64,000 nt of DNA from Vermamoeba vermiformis (GCA_045837725.1 JBEWZL010000220.1:124001-188000), one strand, 5' to 3'. Positions 12,275-23,642 are shown, counted from the stretch's first letter. Numbers and translations: made by a program. The notes: generated by a model not told the origin, from the letters alone.

Positions 12275-12594
12275 TGTGCCTTGAAGTGTGTTGTTGGCAC
12301 CAACAGGCAATTGATAATTGTTTTGTTTTGTTCGTGGTCTTTTATCCTAGGCGCCAGCGAATAATTGGGAAGAACCGTAAATTCATGAAGATTGCCTTGA
12401 CATCAAATAAGTATCAATGCGCTTGTACGAACAAATAGGAGATAATTATACGCAAGAGATCATGTTACGAGACTTTATAACGTTTTGGCTTTGAGTCGTT
12501 CTCCTGGCGTAATGCCGGATCTAAACAAGGTTCTATCGGAGTAAAAGAGTGTTTAATTAACTATGTTACATATTATCTAATAAATCAGGTTGTA

Positions 12595-15500
12595 TTATTC
12601 ACTTGACTCTTCTGAAGGCAAATGAACAGCGCGCATACTGACGGATCTGCGTTTCATTTCTCCTTTAGGCGAGAGATAAGAGCCCGGACCACTATTTGTA
12701 CCATTAGGATTGCTCTTATCTTGTGTGACATCATTTTTACTAGGCGCAGCACCGTCGATTTCAGCTAGCAAAGACGGATCCAGTCCTTTCAATAGCTCGT
12801 TCAAAGTTGTAACACTCTTGCTGCGGTGCAACTCGACGCGTCGTCTCTCTGTAGCCCTGTAGTCACGTGCCCCTCCAAAGATATTGTCATCGGAGAGGAC
12901 CCCGGTGCCAAGCTGTGGTAAGGCCTCAACAGCATCGCTCATCACGTCGTCCGCGCTGCCAACATTTGAAAGTGTGCCGGTCAGCTTGGGTTTGGTCTTG
13001 CGCGGTGGAACTGGTGGCGCGGGAAGTCTCTTACTTCTATGTGCATCAGTCGAGGCACGATGTCTCATAAAATCATCTGGTCTAGTTGGCGAGGTACTGC
13101 TGGTGTTCAAAGTGTCCGGAAGATAAGTCGGACTTCGACCGCGTGGCATGGGCAATGGTCGCGAGTCCCGGCGAGCATGTGTCGCTTGTGGTATTGGCTC
13201 GTAACGCGGCGATTGTGTCTCGCGTGGACTAGTGCTCGTGCTTTGCGTCGGAGAGCTTGAATCGGAGGTTGGCTCCGTAGCCGCGCTGATCGGAGGTGTG
13301 CCGAAGCTGATGTCTTGCGACTTGATGAGGTTGTTGCCCGTTGACAGATGTTCTTGACTCTTGGACGTGTTCTTAGCTCTCGCAGAGCGCAGCTGAAACA
13401 AACCTTTCAAGAACTTCTTGGCATTGTCTGACTTTGTTTTAGGCTTGTGAGTCCGCTCTGTTGGTGATGACGGGGTAGATGCGACTTCAGATCCATTGGA
13501 GCTCGATAACGGGGACTCTTTGTTGACCGAGTCAGTTCGTTTCTTCTTAGATTTCGTCGAAAAAGCTCGTTGAATAGAGTTCGCAAAGTTGGCCATGACA
13601 GCTTTGGGTGACTTGTGCATCGAGTTCTGTGGCGTGTGTCGCGGCGTGTTTTGTGCTGAAGTACTCGTCGTGCCATTGCTGCCATTCTCATTGCCCGTTG
13701 TGTCTTTGGACACGCTGTCAAGTGTCAAAACTGTCACAACTTCTTCGTGCTTCTCGATGATCACATTATTGGCATTATTACTATTGCCATTCATATTGAC
13801 ACCATTGCTCGCGCTCAGTTTTCTTCGTGGCGAAAGTGGTGGAGATTGACCGCCAGCATTCATTGACGGGGACTTGCTTTCAGCGCCGCTGTTGCTGTTG
13901 TTCCGTGAACTATTGTCGAGTTTTCTTCGGGGTGCCACTGGTGGAGAGTTTCCTCCATTAGGCGAGACATTCGCCATCAAATTTTCGCTGCTGTTATTCC
14001 TGGAACCCGCGTCAAGTTTCCTTCTGGGTGTCACTGGCGGCGACTGATTGCCCGTGTTTTGCGGCTTCGGACTGTTGCTGCCAGTGTTGGCATTAGTAGT
14101 CGCAACTGTGTTGTTCGTGAGCGAATCCGTGCTGCCCTGCAAACTGTTGCCATTGCTGTTGCTAGGCTTCATTGAAGCACGTGGGGGTGCTGGAACAATG
14201 TACGAAGACAACGCTTCAAACTCCGAGTCTGAAATTTCATCTTCATCGTTCGTGCGATTTTTCCTTGGCTTCTTGCCGTCACGAGGACTGAGTTCTGGTT
14301 CTTTCTTTTCTGGTTCCGGCGCTGCAAAGTTCGAGTCGGCGACGAATGTTTGCGTGAAAAAATTCTCTTTCACGTCTTGCACTCCATCTTGTGAAATTTC
14401 AGTGACTTGACCCGAGAACACGACAACGGTCTTATGGTGCTTGGCTTTCATTTGATTGAACAACGTCGTGCCTAAATAACATTAGCATGTGATATTAATT
14501 CCTGAACGGGTTATTATTACCTCGTTCAATGAGCATTGTATTTTTGGCAGATCGAATATCGTGCATCAGTGACTGTTTTTCCGCTTTGGTCCTAGCACAC
14601 ATGACCATTACTTTATTCGGCGCAATTAATTCGAAATAGTAGGCGGGGTCGTCATCTAAGAAGTATTAGATTTGGCTGGATTAACTTCATAGGCACCGGT
14701 CTGACGTACCTTCAATAGGGGCCACTTCAATGTCTTTCACATTGATGACTAACAGTGCCACGTGAGCTTTCAATTGATAATTTCCCAATACATTCTTCTT
14801 GGCGATGACCAGAATGTCGCTGAATAAGAACAAAGTGTACGGGATTTTTTTGACACGCGACGGAGAAATGATCGAGATTGTCGACTGCTTCAAAAACTTT
14901 CTTCCAGGAGCCATAATATCCTATAAATATCATCGGTAAGGTATGTCTTGTATTATAGCCGGGACCTATATTCACGTACAATATTTCCTTCTTTCAAAAA
15001 TGATCGCTGAATCTTCAACAATTGATGGCTAGACTCCGTGTCACTCATGTTGCCGTTGACCGATGTAGCCACGTCTTTCAATACTTTTAACGCTGTGGTG
15101 CATGTTGTATAGTCTTTTAATGTCGGTGGTGTATTAATAATCAATTCCTAGAAAAGGCAAATGTCAGATCTGTCTTAAGGTCAGGTAATAGTTTGACATT
15201 CGCATCAAAAAATGTTTCATATTGTTCCATTGCTATGGTTAATCAGAATATCGTACTTGAAGTAATAAAATATAGCGAGGAATGCGTTGCACGGGCATAA
15301 TCAAAAAGTCTGTCAGATCCAATCGATTCAAGTCCATTTCTTTACGTTCCTAAAGAAAAAAATTAATTATGAATAAATGGCATAATACATATTACGTGCA
15401 ATATAACGTACTTGACAAAATGCTTTGAAAGTCTTATTGCTCTTCATTAAAGATTTGATTCTGTTGTTCGATTTGTCGTAGTTCTTAATGTACGTCAAAT

Positions 15501-16315
15501 ATAGACGTAAGAATGGCGACTATATTTTAAAATATTAGTACAGTCCAAAAATACGACGTTATACAATCCCAGAAGAGCTGAAATTTTACCAAATTAGGAA
15601 AAAAATTTGCGTTACGCGTGTTTTATATTGCTGGATCTCGGCAAATTGATCGATTGGATATTTAATATCGGAGAATACTTACCAGTTTCAAGAAGATATC
15701 GCCTACATCGTGATTAGAGTCGCTTTCTTGCCAATGTCTAAGTCGATCTTCAAGTTCTTTTAACAACTCTGCGTTGATTGAGTAAATTTGCTCAATATTT
15801 GAAAATATTATGTCAATGTCCTTAGTTTCTAGTATTTTTTCTTCCTCGTTCTTAACATAGTCTCGCAAGGGCTCAATGTACAACTACAAAAGAAATAAAT
15901 TAAATAAAATGCGTAATTTATTTATTTTAATATTTATTATGGATTAAGTATTAAATGTTAGCAAAGGAGTATCTTTTCAGAGTACTATAGGGTTAAATTT
16001 AAGCGGGATCCAGGTTGACATACGCAATCTGAAATTAAATTGTTCCAAGACACGAAAATAAAGAATCAGTGCCATGAATCGTCACCTTAATGATTTTAGC
16101 TCTTATGGCACGTTACAATCAATGGAAATAATAACAAACCGCTCAAAAAATCTTTTTGATCTAAATTGAATTGGTATTCAAATTGGTGCAAAATAAATAA
16201 CGGAGCTTACCTTGATAACAAAATCTAAATTTACACAGTACTGCTTCTCAGTCATTACGATTTCTCGCACGACCTCGAACCGCTTATCATTTTCTTCAAT
16301 TTGTTGCTGATCCAT
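12595..16315 (-). CDS. RhoGEF (DH-PH) with long disordered Ser/Pro-rich tail
   Basis: The start is MDQQQIEENDKRFEVVREIV, leading straight into a DH domain (MTEKQYCVNLDFVIK, then FLIMPVQRIPRYILLLQ, the conserved DH helix). A PH domain follows with KKIPYTLFLFSDILVIAKK and YYFELIAPNKVMVMCARTK. The last exon (14463-12595) is a tail of about 600 residues without a recognised fold. It contains three copies of a QSPPVTPRRKL-type motif and SH3-ligand-like RLPAPPVPPRKTKP. DH-PH proteins load GTP on Rho/Rac GTPases at membranes and steer actin. Seven or so introns; the first is about 330 bp. The family is clear from the DH motif; the GTPase target is unknown. The tail suggests regulation by phosphorylation and SH3 partners (inference). 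Confidence 0.9.
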
Positions 16316-17153
16316 TAAATCTGCTGTTGATCTCGATTACTCCGTCATTTATTAGTGTCGAGCAGTGGTGCAGCCAAGAAATTAAGTATGCTCTGCCAAT
16401 AATTATTGATGTCAGTAAAAATCTGCTGCGAGAAAACTCGTGTAATTTTTGACGTTTGACATCCAATGTAATTTATCTTTGTTTCAGAACAGAACTTAAT
16501 GTGGAACACGGTGCTGTTACTTTTCACGCATTCTTTGTATCACTTCATCTTCAATGTTTGTCCCTTTACCAAAAGACGCAGATTTCGTTTCAAGATGATG
16601 CATCATCCATTGTCGCTAGAAAGGCCTTTCTTGATAGCGTGAATTTACTCGCCACGCGAGGAGTGCATTCATTTAATGCCTTTACTAGGAAGATGCTCGG
16701 TGAAGTACAGTTTTTTGATCAACGCATTCAGGAAGGAAGATTTTCCAAATAATTTAGTAATATCTGGACGTTGTAAGGAACATTTTTTTAATTTTCTTTT
16801 GGCTTTTAATGGAGTTCTATTAACTCTTGGCAAAATTGATCAGCACATCTCGAGTGGATAGCTTCAGTCTACGAGCAGGAATATTGTCTATAATATCCAT
16901 ACTTTCGCAGTCGCCATTCCAATCCGTTTTCTTTTCCATATAATATAATGCGCATATTTTTCAACATCTCGAAATATGTTTGGTTGGTGTTGCCGCAGTA
17001 AATAACAAAATAGATCGGTACACCAAAACCGGTCTTTTTTCGGTCAAAACATCGGCTTTCTTCCAAAACAACTACTCATTTATCAAAACGCGTTTAATTA
17101 CCTTCCTTAAAAAAAAAAGCTCCTGCAAATTTGCAGCCGTGCATTAATTGTAT
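16316..17153. other. No recognised gene; short coding-like fragment on minus strand
   Basis: A minus-strand frame near 16940-16820 reads MEKKTDWNGDCESMDIIDN, then ARRLKLSTRDVLINFAKS, before a stop. It faintly recalls KTDWNFNDKDMPEGVRRAYR in the neighbouring pyruvyltransferase, so it may be a remnant of a duplicated copy. A 98-residue plus-strand frame at 16456-16752 shows no known domain. Neither is supported well enough to call. Confidence 0.25.
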
Positions 17154-19542
17154 TTATGCTTTATTAAGCCTCTGTACAAGTTGAACGGCAATGTCCACCG
17201 CATCGCGGATGCTCGAAACAAAATGAGCGTTCAACACGTGATCAGTGCACTCAGGTATCTTCTCTTTCAACGACGATCTAACACGCGTCAACTTCTTGTA
17301 GTTGTTGTCAATATACACCACTGGCCGGTCGATAAATGTAGCCATGATGGATGCGTGCAGCCGATCCGTCACGATCACGCGCCCTCGACTCAAAAGAGTG
17401 TTCGCTAATACGGATCTATATGCAACAATGCCTTCCGTTGAGGGGTAATTCATCTTTATGGGCAGGACTCTTCCAGGAAAAATTGTCGTGTAATTCCACC
17501 AGACTTCTCCAGCTTTGGTCATTCTTACCGGGAATCCTCCCACAGGAAAATCCCATAATTCCGACGTGACTTTATGTTCCGAGGCCATGCTTTGAACTTT
17601 GTCAACTGCAAGCAAAGAAATTTTTGTTAGTAAATGACACTCAAGCGACATGTTTTGACTTACGGTCATCGAGCACGACAGTTTCTGCATCTCGACGCAA
17701 TAAAAACAGAATGTCAACGACGGGTTCCATATTTGGCAATAAGTGTCCGAGCATAAAAGCTGCATCAGGGACAAAAGCTGGGTTGCCTTTCTTGAAGTTG
17801 GCAGCAGCAAATTCATACGAATCGTAGTCGCGCAGCATCATTGTCAAGTGTTTGTGAGAGTTGTAGTTCGCTCGTGCCATACTAAGTCGTTTTTCATCGC
17901 CATAATGAATGCTTTGCGGCAGCATTACAACGTCCAGAGTTTTGAACGCTCGGAACACTTTCCAGCGGTAATTATCCGAGACTGGATAAATATCTCCGAA
18001 GTTTCCTCCACCGTGCAAGAAGATAGTGCCGCCCTCTATATTTAGCTCACGCTGATAATTCGTTAGAGTTAAAACCTAATAAGGTAATGCTTACTTTAAA
18101 CAGCTCCTTAAGCGAATAATGTGGAAACGCTGGTCGAATAGGAATTTGTCCGTAAATGGTCCAAATAGCTGTCTCTCCGTGATAAATCAATGCGTCGCCT
18201 AAATTCCAGTGGTTCGGATAATCAAGAATTGTGAAGTTTTTGTCGGCAGGCAAGTGCGGGATCACCGAGTTCATGACCAGCGCACGTGTCTTATGCAAGC
18301 ACTGCATGCGATATGCTCGTCGCACGCCCTCGGGCATGTCTTTGTCGTTGAAATTCCAATCGGTCTTGGGCGAGGAAAGTGTCACTACTTCCGTTGCATT
18401 TGCCGTCCAAAGTTTGACATCTGGATTGTTCATTGACGCGTGTCCAAATAATATGATCCACACAACGACAACTAGTGCGCCAATCTTGATGTAAAACACG
18501 TGCGGCGCTGCGTCAGTGGTAGATCTGGTGTCTTTTTTCTCGTGCTGGGCGTCGATTCGTGTCACAGTTTCTGCTCGTTGTGCCATATAAATAGCCGCAG
18601 CTACCATTTTTACTGATAGTAAATGGAGCCACATACTATGTTTCGCCACATTCATAAAGGCTGCTGTCAATGCTGTCAAAATATAGCTCGCTGAATCTAG
18701 TGTCTTCGAGGATGTCGGATCCGCTCGTTTGTAGCGCCAAAGCACGACAGCGTTGAGTATTATTATAATAGGAAATAGCTTCATGTATTGTAGTCGCAAG
18801 CTGAATGCACTGGCCTCGTCTGTCGATGTCAGGATCAACAGCATGGATGCCATCAACGCGGATAAGAACTCTGATTTGGCTGGAAACTTGAGTTGCGCTG
18901 ATAATGTTCTAATTTTTAGTGAGACGTAAGCTGACAATACTCCGATCAAAAGCCCATAGTACTGGATCGAGGATGCACCAAAAATTGAAAGAGTTCCTCC
19001 GATAACGCATAACAATACTGAATATCGTCTATTTTGATTGTTTTTCGTGTCTCTAATTATATTTGCAGCGAATAACAGCATCTAAATAGAATCAGATTTG
19101 TTAATAGTGTCGTGACTTGTCAATTTGTCGTTGAACAAAAGATTCGACATCTTTTTTAAAATGAGTTATAATTAATAATTATGTGGGTCATATAAAGAGC
19201 ATTATTGAGTTAATATATCTATGAAGAATTTTCAAATTAAAAGTAAATGACACTTGCCTGAATCAATGTGTATGTGGTTGGATCGAGCAGTTTAAATGAA
19301 TAAAATACCAAAAATACATCAATGGCATTATATATAGTCAATTCTATCGGCACTACATCAAAGCCTTCGACTTCTGTACAGATGTGAATCCAATAATTGA
19401 CACCACTCATCGCAGCTATGAGTCCATGACTGCACGCTGCTAATATCACTGGTGTATTTGATCGCTGCATTAAATTATTTGACAATAATACCCTCGCTAG
19501 TGCGAGAAGCAGATGCGATCCGATTTTTAGTATCGATTTCAT
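17154..19542 (-). CDS. Multi-pass (nucleotide-sugar-transporter-like) membrane protein fused to polysaccharide pyruvyltransferase
   Basis: Exons at about 19542-19258, 19081-18095, 18055-17660 and 17606-17154. The N-terminal half has eight to ten hydrophobic segments; AIDVFLVFYSFKLLDPTTYT resembles the third helix of SLC35A transporters (LDxATYQV). After a last helix, KIGALVVVVWIILFG, comes a pyruvyltransferase domain: LDYPNHWNLGDALIYHGE, MHGGGNFGDIYPVSDNYRWK, VMLPQSIHYGDEK and VTDRLHASIMATFIDRPVVY with DNNYKKL. These are the signatures of the ExoV/Pvg1 group, which adds pyruvate ketals to glycans from phosphoenolpyruvate. A Golgi location is likely (inference). The first intron appears to start CAG|GCAAGT, a GC-AG donor, and joins in phase 0. 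If that splice is wrong, there could be two genes. Confidence 0.85.
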
Positions 19543-19965
19543 TCTATAGTAGTCGCGTTATAGGCTCAATATGATACATATTCTTCGCGTTGTTAACAGT
19601 AAACTAATAAAAGAAATAAAATCGAACGAATTGGTCAGCAAAAAGTGAGTTGTTGCCCAAAAAAAGTAAAAACCACGAAGATATTCTCGGGGAGCAAGCA
19701 ATACTAGCATTGTAGCAATTACATACACCAAAGATAGGTAGATGAATACTATGTATGAGTCATACGAATTAAGCGCACGTGTCTTCGCGCACCTTCCAGC
19801 AGCTCGGAAAATTGGCGTATGACGGAGAACACACCGTTCCGGGCGTAAATTATAAAATACGAGCGAACATTGGCAACATCTTATCTTAATTGTCGTAGAA
19901 GAACGCAATAGACAAGTAATCTTTAGAATAAAGCAAGTCAGTCGAAATCTAGAATTAGATTTGAA
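19543..19965. promoter_or_regulatory. Divergent intergenic region
   Basis: This separates the minus-strand transporter-pyruvyltransferase from the plus-strand small gene. A hydrophobic minus-strand frame (19908-19558) lies here; it ends 16 bp before the called start and could only join by an unseen splice, so it is left uncalled. Confidence 0.35.
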
Positions 19966-20385
19966 ATGTCAGCCGCAACGATGGAAGCTATACCGCCTTA
20001 TGATATTAAATACGAACACGCGCCATATAAATATAACGGAGAACCAGTTTACTTTCCGCCAATGTCGTTTCATTCCAATTCGAAAGCTGAACGACATCTG
20101 AAAAAACTTCGCACCAAGTTGGGTAAAGCAAAGAAAAAGTACCATAAATATGTTGCTATTGCTAGTACGACGCCTACTTACTTCTGGATCCCGGTTTTTG
20201 GAACGATCCCGGCTGTTACAGTCGCCGCGGTCTACGGCAAACTCGCGCACGATAAACAAATGGAAATCAAAGGTAATTTATCGCATATTATTATATATAC
20301 AAAGGCTACTTACATAACTTGCTTTGCAGCGCTAAAAAGGGAGATCGGGTTTTTGAGCGGAACCAGTCAGTACATTGTTGCCTAA
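19966..20385 (+). CDS. Small protein of unknown function, twin paralogue 1
   Basis: Two exons (19966-20272, 20330-20385) encode about 120 residues. After a polar N-terminus and a Lys-rich helix (ERHLKKLRTKLGKAKKKYHK) comes a hydrophobic stretch, VAIASTTPTYFWIPVFGTIP, then AVTVAAVYGKLAHDKQMEIK and the end LKREIGFLSGTSQYIVA. The paralogue at 20958 shares the pattern KYxIASTTPxYFW..GTIPA..YGxLA..KQxEIK and LSGTSxYI, plus the intron position and phase, so the splice is well supported. The hydrophobic, Gly-containing segment suggests membrane insertion. No known family recognised. The 57-bp intron is a multiple of three without stops, so retention would add 19 residues. Confidence 0.8.
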   Translation: MSAATMEAIPPYDIKYEHAPYKYNGEPVYFPPMSFHSNSKAERHLKKLRTKLGKAKKKYHKYVAIASTTPTYFWIPVFGTIPAVTVAAVYGKLAHDKQMEIKGNLSHIIIYTKATYITCFAALKREIGFLSGTSQYIVA

Positions 20386-20957
20386 GACTGTAAAAACTAT
20401 ACAAATTAATTGTATAATACGTTGTAATTATAATATGTAAATTAATACCCGTTTTAAATGCATCTTATGCAGACGTACAGAACTTAATTTTGAGACCTAT
20501 CGGCCAAATGTAGTAATTAGATGAACTCGTTGCAAAAGAATATTTTGAGTTGTGTTCAATAGAAGAACATGTTCTTAAACTTTACGAGAATTGCACAATC
20601 GTTAAATCTTTTTAGATCTCGATCGCGAAACAATTCATGAAATTGAATCTAAAAGAGACGACAGAAGGACCAAATTAAAGACATAAGTGAGCATTAGGGT
20701 TTCTTAATTAAGTTCATTCGAAGAATCAACAGCTGTTGAAGCTTTCAAGTACATTTTTATGAAATCCACTCAAATCCACAGAAATTTAAATTGAAATGGT
20801 CTGACGCATTCATTAACCATATTAAAATATTATCATAGTGTCAATTGATCGATTTTTGCCAAGCTCTTTTGTTAAAGAAACTAGTATTCGAAGTCAAATC
20901 CGCCAATCGAGCTCCAAAGCCTTTGTTTGTCACTCAATCTCGAATATAATATTGAAT
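20386..20957. other. Intergenic, no gene seen
   Basis: AT-rich spacer between the twin genes; no repeat or RNA gene visible. An in-frame upstream ATG at 20838 would extend the second twin by 40 residues, but that stretch has no counterpart in the first twin. Confidence 0.4.
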
Positions 20958-21366
20958 ATGGATACCTTGGTAGCACTAGACAGAAATCCTGAGCCATGCG
21001 TGATCAGATCTTCATACTCTCGGCACCACGTTGATTGCTTCAACAACCACATGATGGATCTTCGCAAAAAATTGATTAAAGCCGAAGAGAAGTATATTAA
21101 ATATGTCATCATAGCTTCGACTACTCCTTCGTACTTCTGGACGATTGTTGGCACAATTCCTGCGATAGCGATTGCCGGATTTTACGGACAACTTGCTGCC
21201 AGAAAACAAAGAGAGATAAAAGGTAAGTAATATCTAGGATATATTTATGTGATAATATTACATACCTTTGATCAAGTATTAACCATTTTGTATTGGATCT
21301 GCAGAATTAAAGCGACAGATTGCATTTTTGAGCGGCACGAGTCCGTATATCACAACGGAGTGTTAG
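20958..21366 (+). CDS. Small protein of unknown function, twin paralogue 2
   Basis: Two exons (20958-21222, 21305-21366) give about 108 residues starting MDTLVALDRNPEPCVIRSSY. The middle reads KKLIKAEEKYIKYVIIASTT, then PSYFWTIVGTIPAIAIAGFY, and the end is LKRQIAFLSGTSPYITTEC. The start was chosen by alignment with the upstream twin. The N-terminal third differs strongly between the twins, while the hydrophobic core and C-terminus are kept, which suggests selection on the core. Tandem duplication is the simplest origin. Confidence 0.78.
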
Positions 21367-21702
21367 GTTGTATTTTGTGTAAATTAAAGCGGCATATATA
21401 TATTAATAATTGTTGTAAATAAAGATGAAAAAGCAAGATTTGTATCGTGATCTCTATTAATCTTTGGCAGCAGAAAACTGCTACCGTGGAAGTAATATTA
21501 TTATTAATATTTAGTTCATAGAAATGTTTTGCCTCGCCGTTTGGTTTCTTGTCTCGTGCAGCGCAATAAGGAAAAGATTTTTCTCTCGGTGCTTCAACGC
21601 AACACCACGCGTGATTCCCGTAATTTATTTTAAACCACAAAGCAAAAATCAGTATGGTAGTGAAGAATATTATTCATTTTTGATACAGTACCAACTCAAT
21701 TA
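21367..21702. other. Intergenic, no gene seen
   Basis: This is the 3' flank of the second twin and the 5' flank of the LRR gene. It contains an AATAAA-like signal near 21418 shortly after the stop codon. Confidence 0.4.
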
Positions 21703-23373
21703 ATGGAAGAATCAAAGCAAACGCTGGATCAGCGAAAAATCACGGAAGCGTTGGAGACAGTCGTAGTGCCTAATGTGGAGGCCTATCATCCTATCAAAGA
21801 GGTACACTATTATCTACTAATTATCGTCGTTTGCTTGCCTTATTTTCCAAGCGCATTGAGGTGTATTTTATTAATTCGAAAATTAAGAAAATATTCTTAC
21901 GATGTAATTACTCTGACATTACTTTGCTTACTCACTAAATATTATTCAAAAATAACTAATAATTCAGGCTTGTTAATTCGACATTCTCACATTAATAGTA
22001 TTGTATCCATTAAGGTGTCTACGGCTGAGGACCTAGTTTACGCAATCCGCGAGCCACAAGTGCCATTTAACATTGTCAAAATGACAGATGTCACATTGAA
22101 CGCGTGTCCTGCAGGTCGATTCAACACATTCTGCCAGGCATTGAAATTCAATCGTTCACTGCGCACGCTGACCGTGACCATTGATGACAGCGAGTTTCAA
22201 GCCCTGATTGACGCGTTGAATGTCAATCGTACTGTGACACGTGTCAATATGACAGTCAGATATTTGGATGTGGATGTCGAGAAGATGCTTACAAATGACA
22301 CGTGTCAAAAGCTGAGTGACATGTTGACACGCAACCACGTGCTCAAGAAGCTGCATATGACAGTTCGATACAGCTGTGCTGCTATTTTTTCCATATTAGG
22401 CAATTCTTTTGTTCGACCACGAAACACACAAGTGACGCTGGTGATTGAAGACAAAATGGGCAAAGCGGAGTTTGAACAGCTCATAGTGGCGTTAAATAAC
22501 TCTAATATAACAGCGCTGAAGATTGGTTCGTATTTTTCGAGCGGATTCAGCACACCCTTGTCTCGCACGCAATGTTCGGTGGACGGCACGCGAATACTAT
22601 GCGATTATATTAGAACGTTTGGATGCTCACTTGAGATATTGAAATTACGAACGCTACTTAATATAGAGCAAGCAACACAATTCGCACAAATGATCGAAGC
22701 AAATCCAAGATCCTTAAAGACTTTTTATTACGAAGCTAGTACACATTTGGAAGCTATTGAAGTAATCACAAAAGCAGTTACTTATAACACCATAATAAGG
22801 AAGTTCCTTATAGCCTGTGTGCCGTCAAAAATTCAAATGTACGAAGTTCTGTTTCAAAATTTGTTGCGCCAGAACCACACGCTAGAATCTCTCGCAGTTA
22901 TAGACTGTCCAGATACTAAAGAACTGTGGAAAATTACAGCAAAAGAATTAGCAGACAACAAGTCATTGAGATCTTTGTACTTGCTGAGATCCGGCATAAA
23001 AAAATCATTATTCCATCGGGATATAGAGACAGATGGAAAATTGGGCCCTACAGAAGGTCAATATGGCATAGATTGCATTAAGGACAATCAATCGTTGACA
23101 AAAGTCGTCTTAGACAATGTAATTAATTGCAGTTCTTTCTCTCAAACAGAATTGCAACTCAATGTGATTCTGAAACGCAACAGAAAGGCGCAAAATGAGG
23201 CAATTAAGGACATGATAGTTATTATGTTCAATATTGCAAGGACAACCGCTTTGCCGATCGATATTTGGACTCACGTCTTCAACCACATCCGGATTAATGG
23301 CATTAACAGAGACTTAAGCAACATCTTAGCCGACATATACAACGACCCTTCACCTAGAAATGTTATAAAATGA
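21703..23373 (+). CDS. Leucine-rich-repeat (RNI-like) protein with C-terminal F-box-like helix
   Basis: Repeats of about 27-29 residues follow the ribonuclease-inhibitor style pattern xxLTVTIDDSEFQALIDALN, with NRTVTRVNMTVRYL as the next turn. The C-terminus reads NIARTTALPIDIWTHVFNHI, an F-box-like LPxxIW helix, placed unusually at the end. The stretch 21801-22014 is open but AT-rich and hydrophobic; it has a GTACAC donor and a TTAAG acceptor in phase 0, so it is probably an intron that happens to lack stops. Without it PIKE joins VSTAEDLVYAI. A paralogue with the same C-terminal order lies at 51-52 kb. A role as a ubiquitin-ligase adaptor is inference. Confidence 0.8.
   Translation: MEESKQTLDQRKITEALETVVVPNVEAYHPIKEVHYYLLIIVVCLPYFPSALRCILLIRKLRKYSYDVITLTLLCLLTKYYSKITNNSGLLIRHSHINSIVSIKVSTAEDLVYAIREPQVPFNIVKMTDVTLNACPAGRFNTFCQALKFNRSLRTLTVTIDDSEFQALIDALNVNRTVTRVNMTVRYLDVDVEKMLTNDTCQKLSDMLTRNHVLKKLHMTVRYSCAAIFSILGNSFVRPRNTQVTLVIEDKMGKAEFEQLIVALNNSNITALKIGSYFSSGFSTPLSRTQCSVDGTRILCDYIRTFGCSLEILKLRTLLNIEQATQFAQMIEANPRSLKTFYYEASTHLEAIEVITKAVTYNTIIRKFLIACVPSKIQMYEVLFQNLLRQNHTLESLAVIDCPDTKELWKITAKELADNKSLRSLYLLRSGIKKSLFHRDIETDGKLGPTEGQYGIDCIKDNQSLTKVVLDNVINCSSFSQTELQLNVILKRNRKAQNEAIKDMIVIMFNIARTTALPIDIWTHVFNHIRINGINRDLSNILADIYNDPSPRNVIK
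22235..22246. repeat. TGACACGTGTCA palindrome, copy 1
   Basis: Exact copy inside the LRR exon, read as Val-Thr-Arg-Val; 61 bp from copy 2. Confidence 0.9.
22296..22307. repeat. TGACACGTGTCA palindrome, copy 2
   Basis: Exact copy inside the LRR exon, read as Asn-Asp-Thr-Cys-Gln; the paralogue at 52 kb has the same peptide and the same DNA. Confidence 0.9.
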
Positions 23374-23642
23374 AATAAAATTTACTGTATGATACATGAA
23401 AATAGCAAGACCGCTTCACTCGAAAAACGATCTTAAAACATAAAGGGGTGGATCTATGTACAACATCTAACAATAATTACAATGATTTGGGCTAATCTTC
23501 AGTTCTCAAGTAGCATCCTATCTATTATCGTCATCACTTCTTAGCTGAGTTCGATCTGATCCGATCCGATCAGGCAGATCCAGGAAGGTCTGCAGGACTT
23601 AGACTTCATTGTGCATTCATACGCGAGAGTCCTTTGCATTAA

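Noticed and set aside
16456-16752. 98-residue plus-strand frame
   Set aside because: No domain, no signal peptide, and no paralogue in the window.
19558-19908. Hydrophobic 116-residue minus-strand frame before the transporter-pyruvyltransferase
   Set aside because: It ends in a stop 16 bp before the called start with no good donor; it could be a 5' exon but cannot be supported.
20838-20957. Upstream extension of the second twin gene
   Set aside because: No counterpart in the first twin; likely 5' untranslated sequence.
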